Below, in pieces: positions 9,631 to 18,440 of a stretch of DNA of 64,000 nucleotides. This stretch comes from Streptomyces sp. CG 926. Lineage in GTDB: Bacteria; Actinomycetota; Actinomycetes; Streptomycetales; Streptomycetaceae. The translations under genes and the position numbers were made by a program. Location: positions 1-64,000 of the forward strand of contig NZ_QGGZ01000018.1 in NCBI RefSeq assembly GCF_003148825.1. The letters are read 5' to 3'. The notes beneath the pieces are model-generated. The model had not been told where the DNA came from and did not search any database. It saw nothing but the letters and a program-made list of their open reading frames with translations. The number at the start of each line of letters is the position of its first letter. Positions within the stretch are counted from its first letter, which is position 1.

Positions 9631-11004
9631 TTAGATCTTGCGGATGAGGGCCAGGACCTCGTCGCGGGTCTTCGCCAGGGTGGCGGCGTCGCGGGCCTCG
9701 ACGTTCAGGCGGAGCAGGGGCTCCGTGTTGGAGGCGCGGACGTTGAGCCACCAGTCGGTCGAGGACACGGTCAGGCCGTCGAGCTCGTCCAGGGTGACGT
9801 CCTCGCGGGCGCCGTAGATGTCCTTGATCTCGGCGACGCGGGCGGCCTGGTCGGCGACCGTCGAGTTGATCTCGCCCGAGCCCTTGTAGCGGTCGTACGA
9901 GGAGACCAGGGAGGAGAGGGTGTCCTGCTGGCCGCCGAGGGCCGCCAGGACGTGGAGCGCGGCGAGCATGCCGGTGTCCGCGTTCCAGAAGTCCTTGAAG
10001 TAGTAGTGCGCGGAGTGCTCGCCGCCGAAGATGGCGCCGGTCTTGGCCATCTCCTCCTTGATGAAGGAGTGGCCGACGCGGGTGCGGACGGGGGTGCCGC
10101 CGTGCTCGCGGACGACCTCGGGGACGGACCAGGAGGTGATCAGGTTGTGGATGACGGTGCCCTTGCCGCCGTTGCGGGCCAGCTCGCGGGCCGCGACCAG
10201 GGCGGTGATCGCCGACGGGGAGACGGCCTCGCCGCGCTCGTCGACGATGAAGCAGCGGTCGGCGTCGCCGTCGAAGGCGATGCCGAGGTCCGCGCCTTCG
10301 GCCAGTACGCGGGCCTGCAGGTCCACGATGTTCTTCGGGTCGAGGGGGTTCGCCTCGTGGTTCGGGAACGTCCCGTCCAGCTCGAAGTACATGGGGACCA
10401 GGTCGAGGGGGAGGCCCTCGAAGACGGTGGGGACGGTGTGGCCGCCCATGCCGTTGCCCGCGTCGACGACGACCTTGAGCGGGCGGATGGCGGTGAGGTC
10501 GACCAGGCCCGTCAGGTGCGCGGCGTAGCCGGCGAGGGTGTCCTGCTCGGTGATCGTGCCGGGGACGGTGCCGGCGGCGACGGCGGGGGCGCCCTCGTCG
10601 GTCCACTGCTCCGCCAGCTCGCGGATGCGCGAGAGGCCGGTGTCCTGGCCCACGGGGGCCGCGCCGGCGCGGCAGAGCTTGATGCCGTTGTACTGGGCCG
10701 GGTTGTGGGAGGCCGTGAACATCGCGCCGGGGAGGTTCAGCTCGCCGGACGCGTAGTACAGCTGGTCGGTGGAGCACAGGCCGATCAGGGTGACGTCCAC
10801 GCCGCGGGCGGCCGCACCGCGCGCGAAGGCGGCGGACAGGCCCGGAGAGGAGGGGCGCATGTCGTGGCCGATCACGATCGCCGTGGCGCCGGTGACCTCG
10901 ACGAAGGCGGCACCGAACAGTTCGGCCAGCGGCTCGTCCCATTCGTCCGGTACGACGCCTCGTACGTCATATGCCTTGACGATGTTCGTAAGATCTGCGG
11001 CCAC
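9631..11004 (-). CDS. manB: Phosphomannomutase/phosphoglucomutase
   Basis: 457 residues; converts mannose-6-P to mannose-1-P. The phosphoserine loop is FTASHNP (Ser99), the Mg loop is FDGDADRC near residue 240, the sugar-binding GGEHSAHYYF lies near 325 and the phosphate-binding RASNTEP near the C-terminus. GTG start at 11004 with AGGAGG spaced 8 bases. It heads the manB/Trm112/SIS/manA block. Confidence 0.95.
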   Translation of the reverse strand: MAADLTNIVKAYDVRGVVPDEWDEPLAELFGAAFVEVTGATAIVIGHDMRPSSPGLSAAFARGAAARGVDVTLIGLCSTDQLYYASGELNLPGAMFTASHNPAQYNGIKLCRAGAAPVGQDTGLSRIRELAEQWTDEGAPAVAAGTVPGTITEQDTLAGYAAHLTGLVDLTAIRPLKVVVDAGNGMGGHTVPTVFEGLPLDLVPMYFELDGTFPNHEANPLDPKNIVDLQARVLAEGADLGIAFDGDADRCFIVDERGEAVSPSAITALVAARELARNGGKGTVIHNLITSWSVPEVVREHGGTPVRTRVGHSFIKEEMAKTGAIFGGEHSAHYYFKDFWNADTGMLAALHVLAALGGQQDTLSSLVSSYDRYKGSGEINSTVADQAARVAEIKDIYGAREDVTLDELDGLTVSSTDWWLNVRASNTEPLLRLNVEARDAATLAKTRDEVLALIRKI

Positions 11005-11083
11005 TGCCTGCCCTCCTGAGGTGCTCTGTGCGGTTCGGCAAACCTACCTCGAACCTGGAGGGGCTTTTCAGACGGTCCTGACG

Positions 11084-11458
11084 TCAGGAATCGGGCGAAC
11101 GCAAGACCCGCAGGTGTCCGCGACGGGTCTCGCCGGGGACCGGGCGGCTTTGACCGGAACCGCCGGCCTCCACCGCCCGCTCGGGCGGGCGGGCCGCCTC
11201 GCGTACGGCGTTGGCGAGGGCTTCGAGATCGTCGCCGCTGGGCCGGGACGGCGCGGAGCCGTCGGACAGGCGCACGACGTCCCAGCCGCGCGGCGCGGTC
11301 AGGCGCTCCGAGTGCTCGGCGCACAGGTCGTAGCAGTGGGGTTCGGCGTAGGTGGCGAGCGGGCCGAGAACTGCGGTCGAATCGGCGTAGACGTACGTCA
11401 GTGTCGCGACGGCAGGGCGGCCGCACGCAGTGCGCGAACAGCGACGTACAAGGCTCAC
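11084..11458 (-). CDS. DUF3499 family protein
   Basis: 124 residues; N-terminus VSLVRRCSRTACGRPAVATLTYVYADSTAVLG with a zinc-finger-like arrangement of Cys (CSRTAC...C..LCAEH). This is an actinobacteria-specific family of unknown function, regularly next to the phosphomannomutase and a zincin gene as here. The GTG at 11458 is chosen to fit the conserved N-terminus; no clear ribosome site is seen. The start faces the divergent zincin gene with 90 bp between them. Confidence 0.8.
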   Translation of the reverse strand: MSLVRRCSRTACGRPAVATLTYVYADSTAVLGPLATYAEPHCYDLCAEHSERLTAPRGWDVVRLSDGSAPSRPSGDDLEALANAVREAARPPERAVEAGGSGQSRPVPGETRRGHLRVLRSPDS

Positions 11459-11548
11459 GACGTTGGACGGTACCGCACTCTTGACCGGGCCGCGACGACT
11501 CCACCGCCGTGCACTCCCCCGTGTCGTGCTCAGGGCTACCCTGCGGGG

Positions 11549-12028
11549 GTGACGGACACCCCTCTTCCCCCTTGCCCCGCAGAGCCCCCCGCGGGGGCCC
11601 CGGCCGAGCCGCGCCCGCGTCGGCGGGACCGGCACGGGCGCGGGATGCGCGGTCCGGTGGCCCCTCCTCAGGTGCCGCTGTCGGCGAGCCGGTCGGAGCT
11701 GTTCGGGGACCTCGTACGGGACTCCGTGGAGCGGCTGGAGCGGCGCTGGCCGCAGCTGTCGGACGTGGAGTTCCTGATCGGTGACGTACCCGGGCCGCCC
11801 GGCGGTCCGGACGGAGGCTGGAACGACGAGGCGGTGCCGCTGGGCGCGGTGCAGGAGTCCCGCGAGGGCCGGCCCGCCCGGATCGTGGTGTTCCGGCGGC
11901 CTGTGGAGATCCGTACCAAGACGCGGGACGAGAAGGCGGTGCTGGTCCACGAGATCGTGGTGGAGCAGGTCGCGGAACTGCTGGGGCTCTCGCCGGAGAC
12001 GGTCGACCCCCGGTACGGCGAGAACTAG
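11549..12028 (+). CDS. Metallopeptidase family protein (zincin-like)
   Basis: 159 residues. The Arg/Pro-rich N-terminus (about 1-45) precedes a compact domain ending VLVHEIVVEQVAELLGLSPETVDPRYGE, the signature of a small actinobacterial zincin-like family in which the HExxH zinc motif is modified to HEIVVEQ. Catalysis is therefore not assured. GTG start at 11549; an internal ATG at 11644 could be used. Divergent from DUF3499, the usual arrangement. Confidence 0.75.
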   Translation: MTDTPLPPCPAEPPAGAPAEPRPRRRDRHGRGMRGPVAPPQVPLSASRSELFGDLVRDSVERLERRWPQLSDVEFLIGDVPGPPGGPDGGWNDEAVPLGAVQESREGRPARIVVFRRPVEIRTKTRDEKAVLVHEIVVEQVAELLGLSPETVDPRYGEN

Positions 12029-12073
12029 GCCGAGGCCGGGGCCGGCCCGGCTCTCACGTACCGGGGTTCCTGG

Positions 12074-13555
12074 TCAGCGGGTCAGGACGGAGAGGTCCTG
12101 GGCGGCCTTGGGGACCGAGACGGTGGAGTGGTCGTCCGAGAAGGCCTGGACGGTGAACATCGCGATGCCCTCGTGCGGGAGGGACAGCGTGCGGGCCGCG
12201 TGGACCGGGCCGCCCGAAAGGGTCTCGACGGTGAGGGCGTAGGAGCCCTTTCCGCCCGCCGGGGCCAGGGCCACCGTCTGCGTGGTGCCCGCCTTGACCG
12301 TGACCTCCTGGGAGGCCGGCTCGCCGCCGCCGGTGCCCGGCGAGGCGGTCACCTTGACCTTCGCGTCGGCGCCGGGCGCGGTCAGCGCCAGCACGGTGGT
12401 GTTCTCCTCGGGCCGGTTGTCGGCCACGGTCGCCCGTACGCCGACCGGTGCGGTGGCGGGGATGAAGCCGATCTCCTGTTTGGCGCCGCTGCCACGCACC
12501 ACTCGTAGGGCCGCGACGACCGGGGCGGACTTCTTGGGGTCGGAGGGGGTCAGCAGCAGCGAGCCGGGCTCGCCGCGGGTCAGGTCCTTGAGGTCCACGG
12601 CCGCCGTCATCCCGGCCTTGACGTGCAGCTGCTCGTTGCCCGCCGGGCTGATCGAGCCGCCCGGTGCGGCCAGGCGCACCTTCAGGTCCGCGTCCTCCGC
12701 GCCCGGTGCGAAGACGACCAGCCGTACGGAGGAGGCGTCCGCCGGGATGCCCGGCAGGACGAGCGAGCCCGCCGGGTCGGCGGCGGCCGGCAGCCAGTCG
12801 GCGCCCACCCCCTCCTCGCCGACCTGCACCGATGCGCCGACCCGGCCCGCGCGGGTGGTCACGTGGGCCGTGGCGTCCGCGAGCTGGGCGCCCGGGACGA
12901 GGGTGGACAGCAGGACGGTCTTGGTGGACTTGGGGTCGACCCGGATGCCGTCGCTGCCGGCGTCGGGCTTGGCCGGACCGTCCGGGCCGAAGAGCTTGAT
13001 GTCGACGATGGCGGCGGCGTCGTCGGGGTTGGTGAGGTGGACGTAGTCCTCGCGCCCCTTGGCCGTGCCGACCGCGGGGAACCAGAAGTCGGTGCCGGGG
13101 GCGGTGCAGCCGACGCCGAGCACGCCGCGGGTGCGGCCGACCGAGACCTTGGTGGTCAGCTGTGCGGTCCAGCCGGGGGCGAGGGCGCCCTCGGCGCTGC
13201 CGGTGAGGGCGGGTGCGTCGGCGCCGCCGGCGGTGGCTCCGAAGGGCTTGCCCGGCTCCTTGGGCTCCAGCACCGGCTTGGCCTCCGCGGTCGCGCCGAG
13301 CAGCCGGGCCGAGCCCTTGCCGGCGCCGGCGGGGGCGCCGGGGGTGAAGGCCGTGTACGTGGTCTCGGCGATGTCCGAGGAGCTGGGCCCCGGGCACACC
13401 AGCAGGGACCGCTCCACCGGCATCCGGGCCGCGGTGGCGGCCTTGGTGTCGGCCGCCTTGCCGTCGGTGGCGGGTGCGGTGAGGGCGGCGACACCGGTGA
13501 GGGCGGCCAGGGCCGCGGTCACCGCCGCCAGCGTGAGGGGTGCGCGCTGCTTCAC
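12074..13555 (-). CDS. DUF5719 family exported protein
   Basis: 493 residues with an N-terminal signal/anchor helix (VKQRAPLTLAAVTAALAALTGVAALTAPA) and a beta-rich extracellular remainder; two Cys (LLVCPG, GVGCTA) may form a disulfide. The function of DUF5719 is unknown. The GTG start overlaps the stop codon of the upstream glycosyltransferase by 4 bp (GTGA, 13552-13555), so the two proteins are translationally coupled and probably work together at the cell surface. Confidence 0.85.
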   Translation of the reverse strand: MKQRAPLTLAAVTAALAALTGVAALTAPATDGKAADTKAATAARMPVERSLLVCPGPSSSDIAETTYTAFTPGAPAGAGKGSARLLGATAEAKPVLEPKEPGKPFGATAGGADAPALTGSAEGALAPGWTAQLTTKVSVGRTRGVLGVGCTAPGTDFWFPAVGTAKGREDYVHLTNPDDAAAIVDIKLFGPDGPAKPDAGSDGIRVDPKSTKTVLLSTLVPGAQLADATAHVTTRAGRVGASVQVGEEGVGADWLPAAADPAGSLVLPGIPADASSVRLVVFAPGAEDADLKVRLAAPGGSISPAGNEQLHVKAGMTAAVDLKDLTRGEPGSLLLTPSDPKKSAPVVAALRVVRGSGAKQEIGFIPATAPVGVRATVADNRPEENTTVLALTAPGADAKVKVTASPGTGGGEPASQEVTVKAGTTQTVALAPAGGKGSYALTVETLSGGPVHAARTLSLPHEGIAMFTVQAFSDDHSTVSVPKAAQDLSVLTR

Positions 13556-16500
13556 TGCTGGGGGCTCCCGTCCGGGCGCTGGTCGTACGGCGGGTAGGGC
13601 TCGTACGGGTAGGGGTACTGCTGCTGGTCCGGGTCCTGGACCGGCTGGTGCTGCGGCTGCTGCGGGTACGGGTCCTCGTAGGCCTGGCCGGCCTGCCCGC
13701 CCTGCTGTCCGCCCTGCTGGTCGTACTGCGGGTACGGGGCGTAGGGGGCCTGCTGCTGCGGCTCGTAGGCGTAGCCGCCCTGGTCGCCGTAGGCCTGGTA
13801 GGCGTAGCCGTCGTCGCCGTACACGGGCTGCGCCGGGATCTGCGCGTACGGGTCGGCGACCTCGGCGGTCTCCACCGGTACGGGGGCCGGTTCGGCCTCG
13901 GCGCGCAGTCGGCGGGCTCGGCGGCCCTCGCCGGCCTCGCCCGGGCCGGGCCGGGACGGGATCGCGGCCTCCTCCTCCGGCAGGTCGTCGTCGAGTTCGG
14001 CGCGGCGGCCGGGCAGGGCCATCACCAGCAGGACCAGGGCGAGCAGGCCCTGGGTCCAGTACCAGGCGGTCCGCAGCAGGGAGTCCTCGTGGACGAGGTC
14101 GAGGCGGCCGCCGTCGGCGGGCAGCTCGAAGCCCTGCGCCCAGCCGTCGACGGTCTTGGGCCTCAGGGCCTTGCCGTCGAGGGTGGCCTGCCAGCCCTCG
14201 TCGGCCCGGTCGGCGATGCGCAGGACGCGGCCCGCGGCACCGGCGGGGATCTTGCTGTGGGCCTCGACGGGTCCGGCGGCGACGGGGATCGGGGCCTCGC
14301 CCTGCTTGCCGGAGACGATGACGGCGCGCGGCAGCCAGGGTTCGACGCCCCACAGGGCGGTGCCGTCCTGCTGGTGGCGGCGGCTGAGGCCCGGGGTGGC
14401 GTCGAGGACGCGGCGGATCTCCTCGGGGCCGCCGGGGCGGAACATCACGAAGCGGATGGCGTAGGCGCTGAGCTGGCTGGACTGGTCGGCGCCGGAGCCT
14501 GCGACGAGGTTGGAGACGACCTTGTCGAGGCGGGCGTCGCCGCCGGTGCGGGCGGTGACCTCCGCGTCGCCGATGCGGCCGCCGGAGCCACGGACGAGGC
14601 TGTAGGAGACGGTGGCGGGCGGGTCCAGGTCGAGGACCAGGGTGCGGGTCTGGTTGTCGTCGCCGCCCGCGTCCGCGACGAAGGCCGGGACCTGTACGGG
14701 GTCGCGGCGCTGCAGCGGGCCGTCGGCGCCGGCGACCATCCAGGTGGCGGCGGCGATCAGCGGTCCTACGGCGGCGGCCAGGGCGATGAGGGCGGCCAGC
14801 GGCTGGCGCCAGCCGAAGCTGCGGGCGGCGACGCGTTCCTTGGCCCCGTCGGCGCCGAGCGCGGCGGCCGCGAGCAGGGCGAGCCCGTAGACGAGGGTGG
14901 CGGGTCCGGCCCAGGCGGTGCGGTTGAGGACGACGGCGAGGAGCAGTCCGGCCAGGGCGGCGGCCCAGGCGGTGCGGACGGCGAAGGCGCGGTCGGTGCG
15001 CAGCAGGGCGGCCAGGGCGGCGAGGACGATGCCGACGAGCACCGCTCCGGGGCCGGTGCCGGGGCCGCCGGGGCTGATGGCGAGCAGTCCGAAGGCGTCG
15101 GCGGAACCGGCCCCGTAAGGCAGTCCGGCCTCGTGCAGGAGGCGGCCCGGGTGCGTGAGCAGGCCCAGGGACCAGGGGGCGAGGACGACGAGCGGGACGG
15201 CGAGGGTGGCGAGCAGTCGCAGGCCGTACGCCTTCCAGTGCGCCCGGCGCAGGACCAGCGCGCCGATCCCGAGGGCGGCGGCCATCGGCCATACGACGGG
15301 GGTGAAGGCGGTGGTGAGGGTGAGCAGCAGGATGTACGTCCACACCGCGCGCCGGCCGCCCCGTCGGTCGGCGGCTTCCGCGCCGTCGGCGAGGTCGAAG
15401 GCGGCGACGGCGGCGCGGGCGAGGAGCGGGAGCACGACGGCGAGGACGGCGGTGCCGAGGCGGCCGCCGGCGAGGGCTCCGGTGACGGCGGGCAGGAAGG
15501 CGTAGGCGACGGCCGCCCAGGCGCGCAGCAGCCGGGATTCGACGAGCGGCCGGGAGGCGAAGTAGGCGGTGAGGCCGGCGAGCGGGACGGATCCGACGAG
15601 GAGCAGGGTCAGGGCGGCCTGGGTGGATCCGAACAGCAGGGTGGCGAGGGCGCCGAGCACGGCCAGGTAGGGCGGCGCGGAGTCGGTGGAGCCGGTGCCG
15701 ACGGCGTGCCAGCCGTCGGTGTAGGCGCCCCAGAGGTCGGAGCCGCTCGCGGGGGCGGGCAGCAGGGCGCCGCCCATCAGGGAGCCGCCGCCGATCAGGG
15801 CGCGGCAGGCGGCGAGGGAGACGAGGGCCAGGAGGGCGAGGAGGAGCGGCGCGGGGTTGCGGGCGAGTCGCTTGAGGCGGGCGAAGCGCTCGGTCTCCAC
15901 CAGGTACTCGCCGTCCTCGCGGGGGGCGTCGAGGACGCTGCCTCCGCCGTGCCGGCCCGCGGGGGCGGCGGCGGTGTCGCGGTCGCCGCCGAAGTAGCCG
16001 GCGAGTTGTTCCGCGTTGGCCCGCAGGGAGGCTCCCGGCGGGGGGAAGAGCGGGCGCAGTTCGGCGGCGGGGACGGCGGGGCGACGACGGGCCTTGCGGG
16101 CGGCGAGGAGCCGGCCGGGGCGCAGCAGGGTGGCGAGCAGGCCGGTGAGCTCGTCGACGGCTTGGCCGGGGGCCTTGCCGATGAGGTAGGCGAGGGTGCG
16201 GAGCACGGTGCCGAGCAGGACGCGCAGCAGGACGTACGGCAGGGCGCGGCCGGAGCTGTTGGCGAGGATCGTGTAGACGGCGCCGGCCTTGTCGACGCGG
16301 TGCGGGCCGGCGGTGGTGCGGCCGGCGCAGTCGACGGTGCGGCGTTCGCGGGCGGCGGCCTCGGCGTGCCGCAGGACGGCGTCGGGGGCGACGAGGACGG
16401 TGTGGCCGGCGCTCTGGGCGCGCCAGCACAGGTCGACGTCGTCGCGCATCAGCGGCAGGCGCCGGTCGAAGCCGCCGAGCTCGTCGTAGACGTCGCGGCG

Positions 16501-17181
16501 GACGAGCATGCCGGCGGTGGAGACGGACAGGACGGGGCGGACCTGGTCGTGCTGGCCCTGGTCCTGTTCGCGGCGGTCGAGGCCGGTCCAGCGGCGGCCG
16601 CTGCGGGCGATGGTGACGCCGGCTTCGAGGAGCTGCTTCTTGTCGTACCAGCCGCGGAGCTTGGGGCCGATGATCGCGGCGTCGGGGTTCTCGTCGGCGA
16701 CGCGGAGCAGTTCGGTGAGGGCGTCGGGTTCGGGGGCGCTGTCGTCGTGCAGGAGCCAGAGCCACTGGACGGGTTCGCCGTGGGGCAGGTCGGGCAGGTC
16801 GTACGTGTCGTCGCGCCAGGTGCGGCTCACGGGGTCCCAGCCGCTGGGGCGCTTGAGGTACGGGAGGTCCTCGGGGGTCAGGGTGCCCGCGTTGCGTGCG
16901 GATTCGTCGACCGCGGTGCCGAAGCCGGTGCGGCGGGCGAGGTGCAGGACGCGGTCGTCGCCGAGGGCCTCGGTGAGCAGGCGCGCGGATTCGTCGGCGC
17001 TGCCGGTGTCGGCGGCGATGTGGTTCTGCGCGGGGCGTTCCTGGCCGAGGAGGCCGGCGAGTGTCCGGGGCAGCCAGCGGGCGCCGTCATGGGCGACGAG
17101 GACCGCGGTGACGACGTGCCGGGGGAACTCGGGTGTGGCTGGGGCCTGGTAGGAGGCCGTCGACTGGCTGTGCAGGGACAT
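13552..17181 (-). CDS. Large membrane glycosyltransferase, family 2
   Basis: 1209 residues. GT2 domain at about 20-290: start HVVTAVLVAHDGARWLPRTL, nucleotide-binding WLLHDDSAPEPDAL with the DxD-like DDS, acceptor-side DVDLCWRAQSAGH. A membrane region with around a dozen helices (about 440-1040) follows, then a C-terminal tail rich in Gln, Tyr and Pro (from about 1110). It probably transfers or exports a cell-envelope sugar; donor and acceptor are unknown. Coupled to the DUF5719 gene downstream and separated from whiB by a terminator. Confidence 0.85.
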   Translation of the reverse strand: MSLHSQSTASYQAPATPEFPRHVVTAVLVAHDGARWLPRTLAGLLGQERPAQNHIAADTGSADESARLLTEALGDDRVLHLARRTGFGTAVDESARNAGTLTPEDLPYLKRPSGWDPVSRTWRDDTYDLPDLPHGEPVQWLWLLHDDSAPEPDALTELLRVADENPDAAIIGPKLRGWYDKKQLLEAGVTIARSGRRWTGLDRREQDQGQHDQVRPVLSVSTAGMLVRRDVYDELGGFDRRLPLMRDDVDLCWRAQSAGHTVLVAPDAVLRHAEAAARERRTVDCAGRTTAGPHRVDKAGAVYTILANSSGRALPYVLLRVLLGTVLRTLAYLIGKAPGQAVDELTGLLATLLRPGRLLAARKARRRPAVPAAELRPLFPPPGASLRANAEQLAGYFGGDRDTAAAPAGRHGGGSVLDAPREDGEYLVETERFARLKRLARNPAPLLLALLALVSLAACRALIGGGSLMGGALLPAPASGSDLWGAYTDGWHAVGTGSTDSAPPYLAVLGALATLLFGSTQAALTLLLVGSVPLAGLTAYFASRPLVESRLLRAWAAVAYAFLPAVTGALAGGRLGTAVLAVVLPLLARAAVAAFDLADGAEAADRRGGRRAVWTYILLLTLTTAFTPVVWPMAAALGIGALVLRRAHWKAYGLRLLATLAVPLVVLAPWSLGLLTHPGRLLHEAGLPYGAGSADAFGLLAISPGGPGTGPGAVLVGIVLAALAALLRTDRAFAVRTAWAAALAGLLLAVVLNRTAWAGPATLVYGLALLAAAALGADGAKERVAARSFGWRQPLAALIALAAAVGPLIAAATWMVAGADGPLQRRDPVQVPAFVADAGGDDNQTRTLVLDLDPPATVSYSLVRGSGGRIGDAEVTARTGGDARLDKVVSNLVAGSGADQSSQLSAYAIRFVMFRPGGPEEIRRVLDATPGLSRRHQQDGTALWGVEPWLPRAVIVSGKQGEAPIPVAAGPVEAHSKIPAGAAGRVLRIADRADEGWQATLDGKALRPKTVDGWAQGFELPADGGRLDLVHEDSLLRTAWYWTQGLLALVLLVMALPGRRAELDDDLPEEEAAIPSRPGPGEAGEGRRARRLRAEAEPAPVPVETAEVADPYAQIPAQPVYGDDGYAYQAYGDQGGYAYEPQQQAPYAPYPQYDQQGGQQGGQAGQAYEDPYPQQPQHQPVQDPDQQQYPYPYEPYPPYDQRPDGSPQQ

Positions 17182-17548
17182 CGCGGTACGGGCCCTCCGG
17201 CCGGGGGTCCGGGGGTGGTGTGCCCTCGGAGGCTGCTGGACAGCGCCCCACCCTAACGGCTGCCACGACAGCGGTCCGCCTCCTGCGGGGAAGGTGCAGG
17301 AGGCGGACCGTGTGCGGTGCTGTGTATCGCGCTCGTCGTCCCGTTCGGCGCACGGTCTGTCATGCGTCGAAGTGCGCTCTGTCGTGCGTTCTGCAATGCC
17401 CTGTGCGAGGCGTCGTGCAGTGCTTCGTGCGGTGCTTCGTGCGGTGTTTCGTGCTGTCGGATCCGCTGTGTGTGCCGTGGTGCGTTCGATATGTCGTGCG
17501 CTGTGCGGTAGGCGCCTGACCTGTGGCGCGCCGGCCGCGTCGGCCGTT
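17182..17548. other. Intergenic region downstream of whiB with short tandem repeats
   Basis: A 367-bp region with no credible gene. It contains a terminator (17272-17310) and about four tandem 12-bp units of the type TCGTGCGGTGYT (17413-17460), with looser copies on either side. The overlapping open frames are artefacts of the repeats (Cys/Ser-rich or His/Ala-rich). Confidence 0.6.
17272..17310 (-). terminator. Terminator between whiB and the glycosyltransferase
   Basis: A 15-bp perfect stem (CGGTCCGCCTCCTGC, 17272-17286; partner 17296-17310) with a 9-base loop, about 240 bp past the whiB stop on the minus strand. Confidence 0.7.
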
Positions 17549-17812
17549 TCAGACCGCTGCCTTTTTCAGGCGGCGGCGTTCCCGCTCGGACAGACCGCCC
17601 CAGATGCCGAATCGCTCGTCGTTGGCGAGGGCGTACTCGAGGCATTCGGAGCGGACTTCGCAGGCGAGGCAGACCTTCTTGGCCTCGCGGGTGGAGCCGC
17701 CCTTCTCGGGAAAGAAGGACTCGGGGTCGGTCTGGGCGCACAGAGCGCGCTCCTGCCACCCGAGCTCTTCGTCCGCCTCCTCGACCAGCAGTTCCTGAAA
17801 CAGCTCGGTCAT
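17549..17812 (-). CDS. whiB: Sporulation regulator WhiB (iron-sulfur protein)
   Basis: 87 residues, the exact length of Streptomyces WhiB. Cys25, Cys48, Cys51 and Cys57 ligate a 4Fe-4S cluster; the FGIWGG turn and the basic C-terminus (RERRRLKKAAV) follow. In Streptomyces WhiB acts with WhiA to start sporulation septation in aerial hyphae. GAGGGG lies 7 bases before the ATG. A good promoter is seen upstream at 17886-17915. The near-canonical sequence makes WhiB itself, rather than another Wbl paralog, the likely identity. Confidence 0.95.
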   Translation of the reverse strand: MTELFQELLVEEADEELGWQERALCAQTDPESFFPEKGGSTREAKKVCLACEVRSECLEYALANDERFGIWGGLSERERRRLKKAAV

Positions 17813-17885
17813 GTGCGCCCCTCGCTCTGTCTGTGCGTCCCCGTGACGATGCCGTCACTGATTGCTACGTAACGACACGAGTGAA

Positions 17886-17915
17886 ATTACAAGTGCGTGG
17901 CTCCGGGGCAGTCAA
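17886..17915 (-). promoter_or_regulatory. whiB promoter candidate
   Basis: Minus strand -35 TTGACT (17910-17915), 18-bp spacer, -10 TGTAAT (17886-17891), about 70 bp upstream of the whiB ATG. Confidence 0.6.
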
Positions 17916-18229
17916 GCCGAGATCTGCTATCGGGCCCCTTATTCACTCTGCGGAACCAAGCCTATGCAGAAAGTGTTCATATCGCCAAAAATCGTGACAC
18001 ATGCCACCGGCACCACGGGATGCCGCCTTTACCCGTATTCCACGTGCCACCTCCGGGCGGGGTTGCGGTCCGGCCGGAGAAGCGGCGCAGATCACATTCA
18101 GGTCACGGAAGTCGGGATCTGGTTTGAGCGCCGACACAGCGCCACATCCCCTGCCGCACACTGCACAAACCTTTCTCCGGGCACGGTAACCGGATGAGGT
18201 GAAACTTTTACCCCAAACCGGACATTGGG

Positions 18230-18266
18230 TTGACAGTCCGACCCCGGAGCCGTTCTCCTTGTTCGC
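18230..18266 (+). promoter_or_regulatory. Possible promoter for the cysteine leader/CDO transcript
   Basis: A perfect -35 TTGACA at 18230-18235 lies 31 bp before the leader-peptide ATG. No good -10 is visible at 17-18 bp (TTCTCC), so this is only a candidate. The rest of 17916-18229 holds no gene that I can support. Confidence 0.35.
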
Positions 18267-18353
18267 ATGTCAGCGACCGCAGCCACCACCCGGACCCCCA
18301 TTCGTGGGTTCCTGTGCGCTGCCCAGGTTCGCTGTTGCTGTTGCAGCTGTTGA
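18267..18353 (+). CDS. Cysteine-rich leader peptide (attenuator) upstream of cysteine dioxygenase gene
   Basis: A 28-codon frame: ATG, a Thr/Ala-rich start (MSATAATTRTP), then a tail with six Cys including four in a row (V-R-C-C-C-C-S-C, stop TGA). It ends 87 bases before the dioxygenase start. Polycysteine leader peptides upstream of sulfur-metabolism genes are known in mycobacteria and other actinobacteria, where ribosome stalling at Cys codons reports cysteine supply. The following 87 bases can fold (GGAGC-CTCG-GCTCC, 18361-18374) and contain the palindrome GAGGTACCTC (18427-18436) overlapping the dioxygenase ribosome site. The function is inferred. Confidence 0.75.
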   Translation: MSATAATTRTPIRGFLCAAQVRCCCCSC

Positions 18354-18440
18354 TGCCCGTGGAGCCTCGGCTCCTCAGAGCTCCGGCCCGCCCCCGCAGC
18401 AACCGCCAGCACGACTGACATCCGTCGAGGTACCTCCACG

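Noticed and set aside
12054..17256. Very long open frames over the DUF5719 and glycosyltransferase genes, on both strands
   Set aside because: They read as Arg/Gly/Ala-rich low-complexity protein, typical of alternative frames in 70+ percent GC DNA; the real genes show clear families.
17317..17511. Cys-rich 64-codon frame (CEASCSASCGASCGVSC)
   Set aside because: It arises from the 12-bp tandem repeats and overlaps the whiB terminator region; there is no ribosome site and the other strand is equally open.
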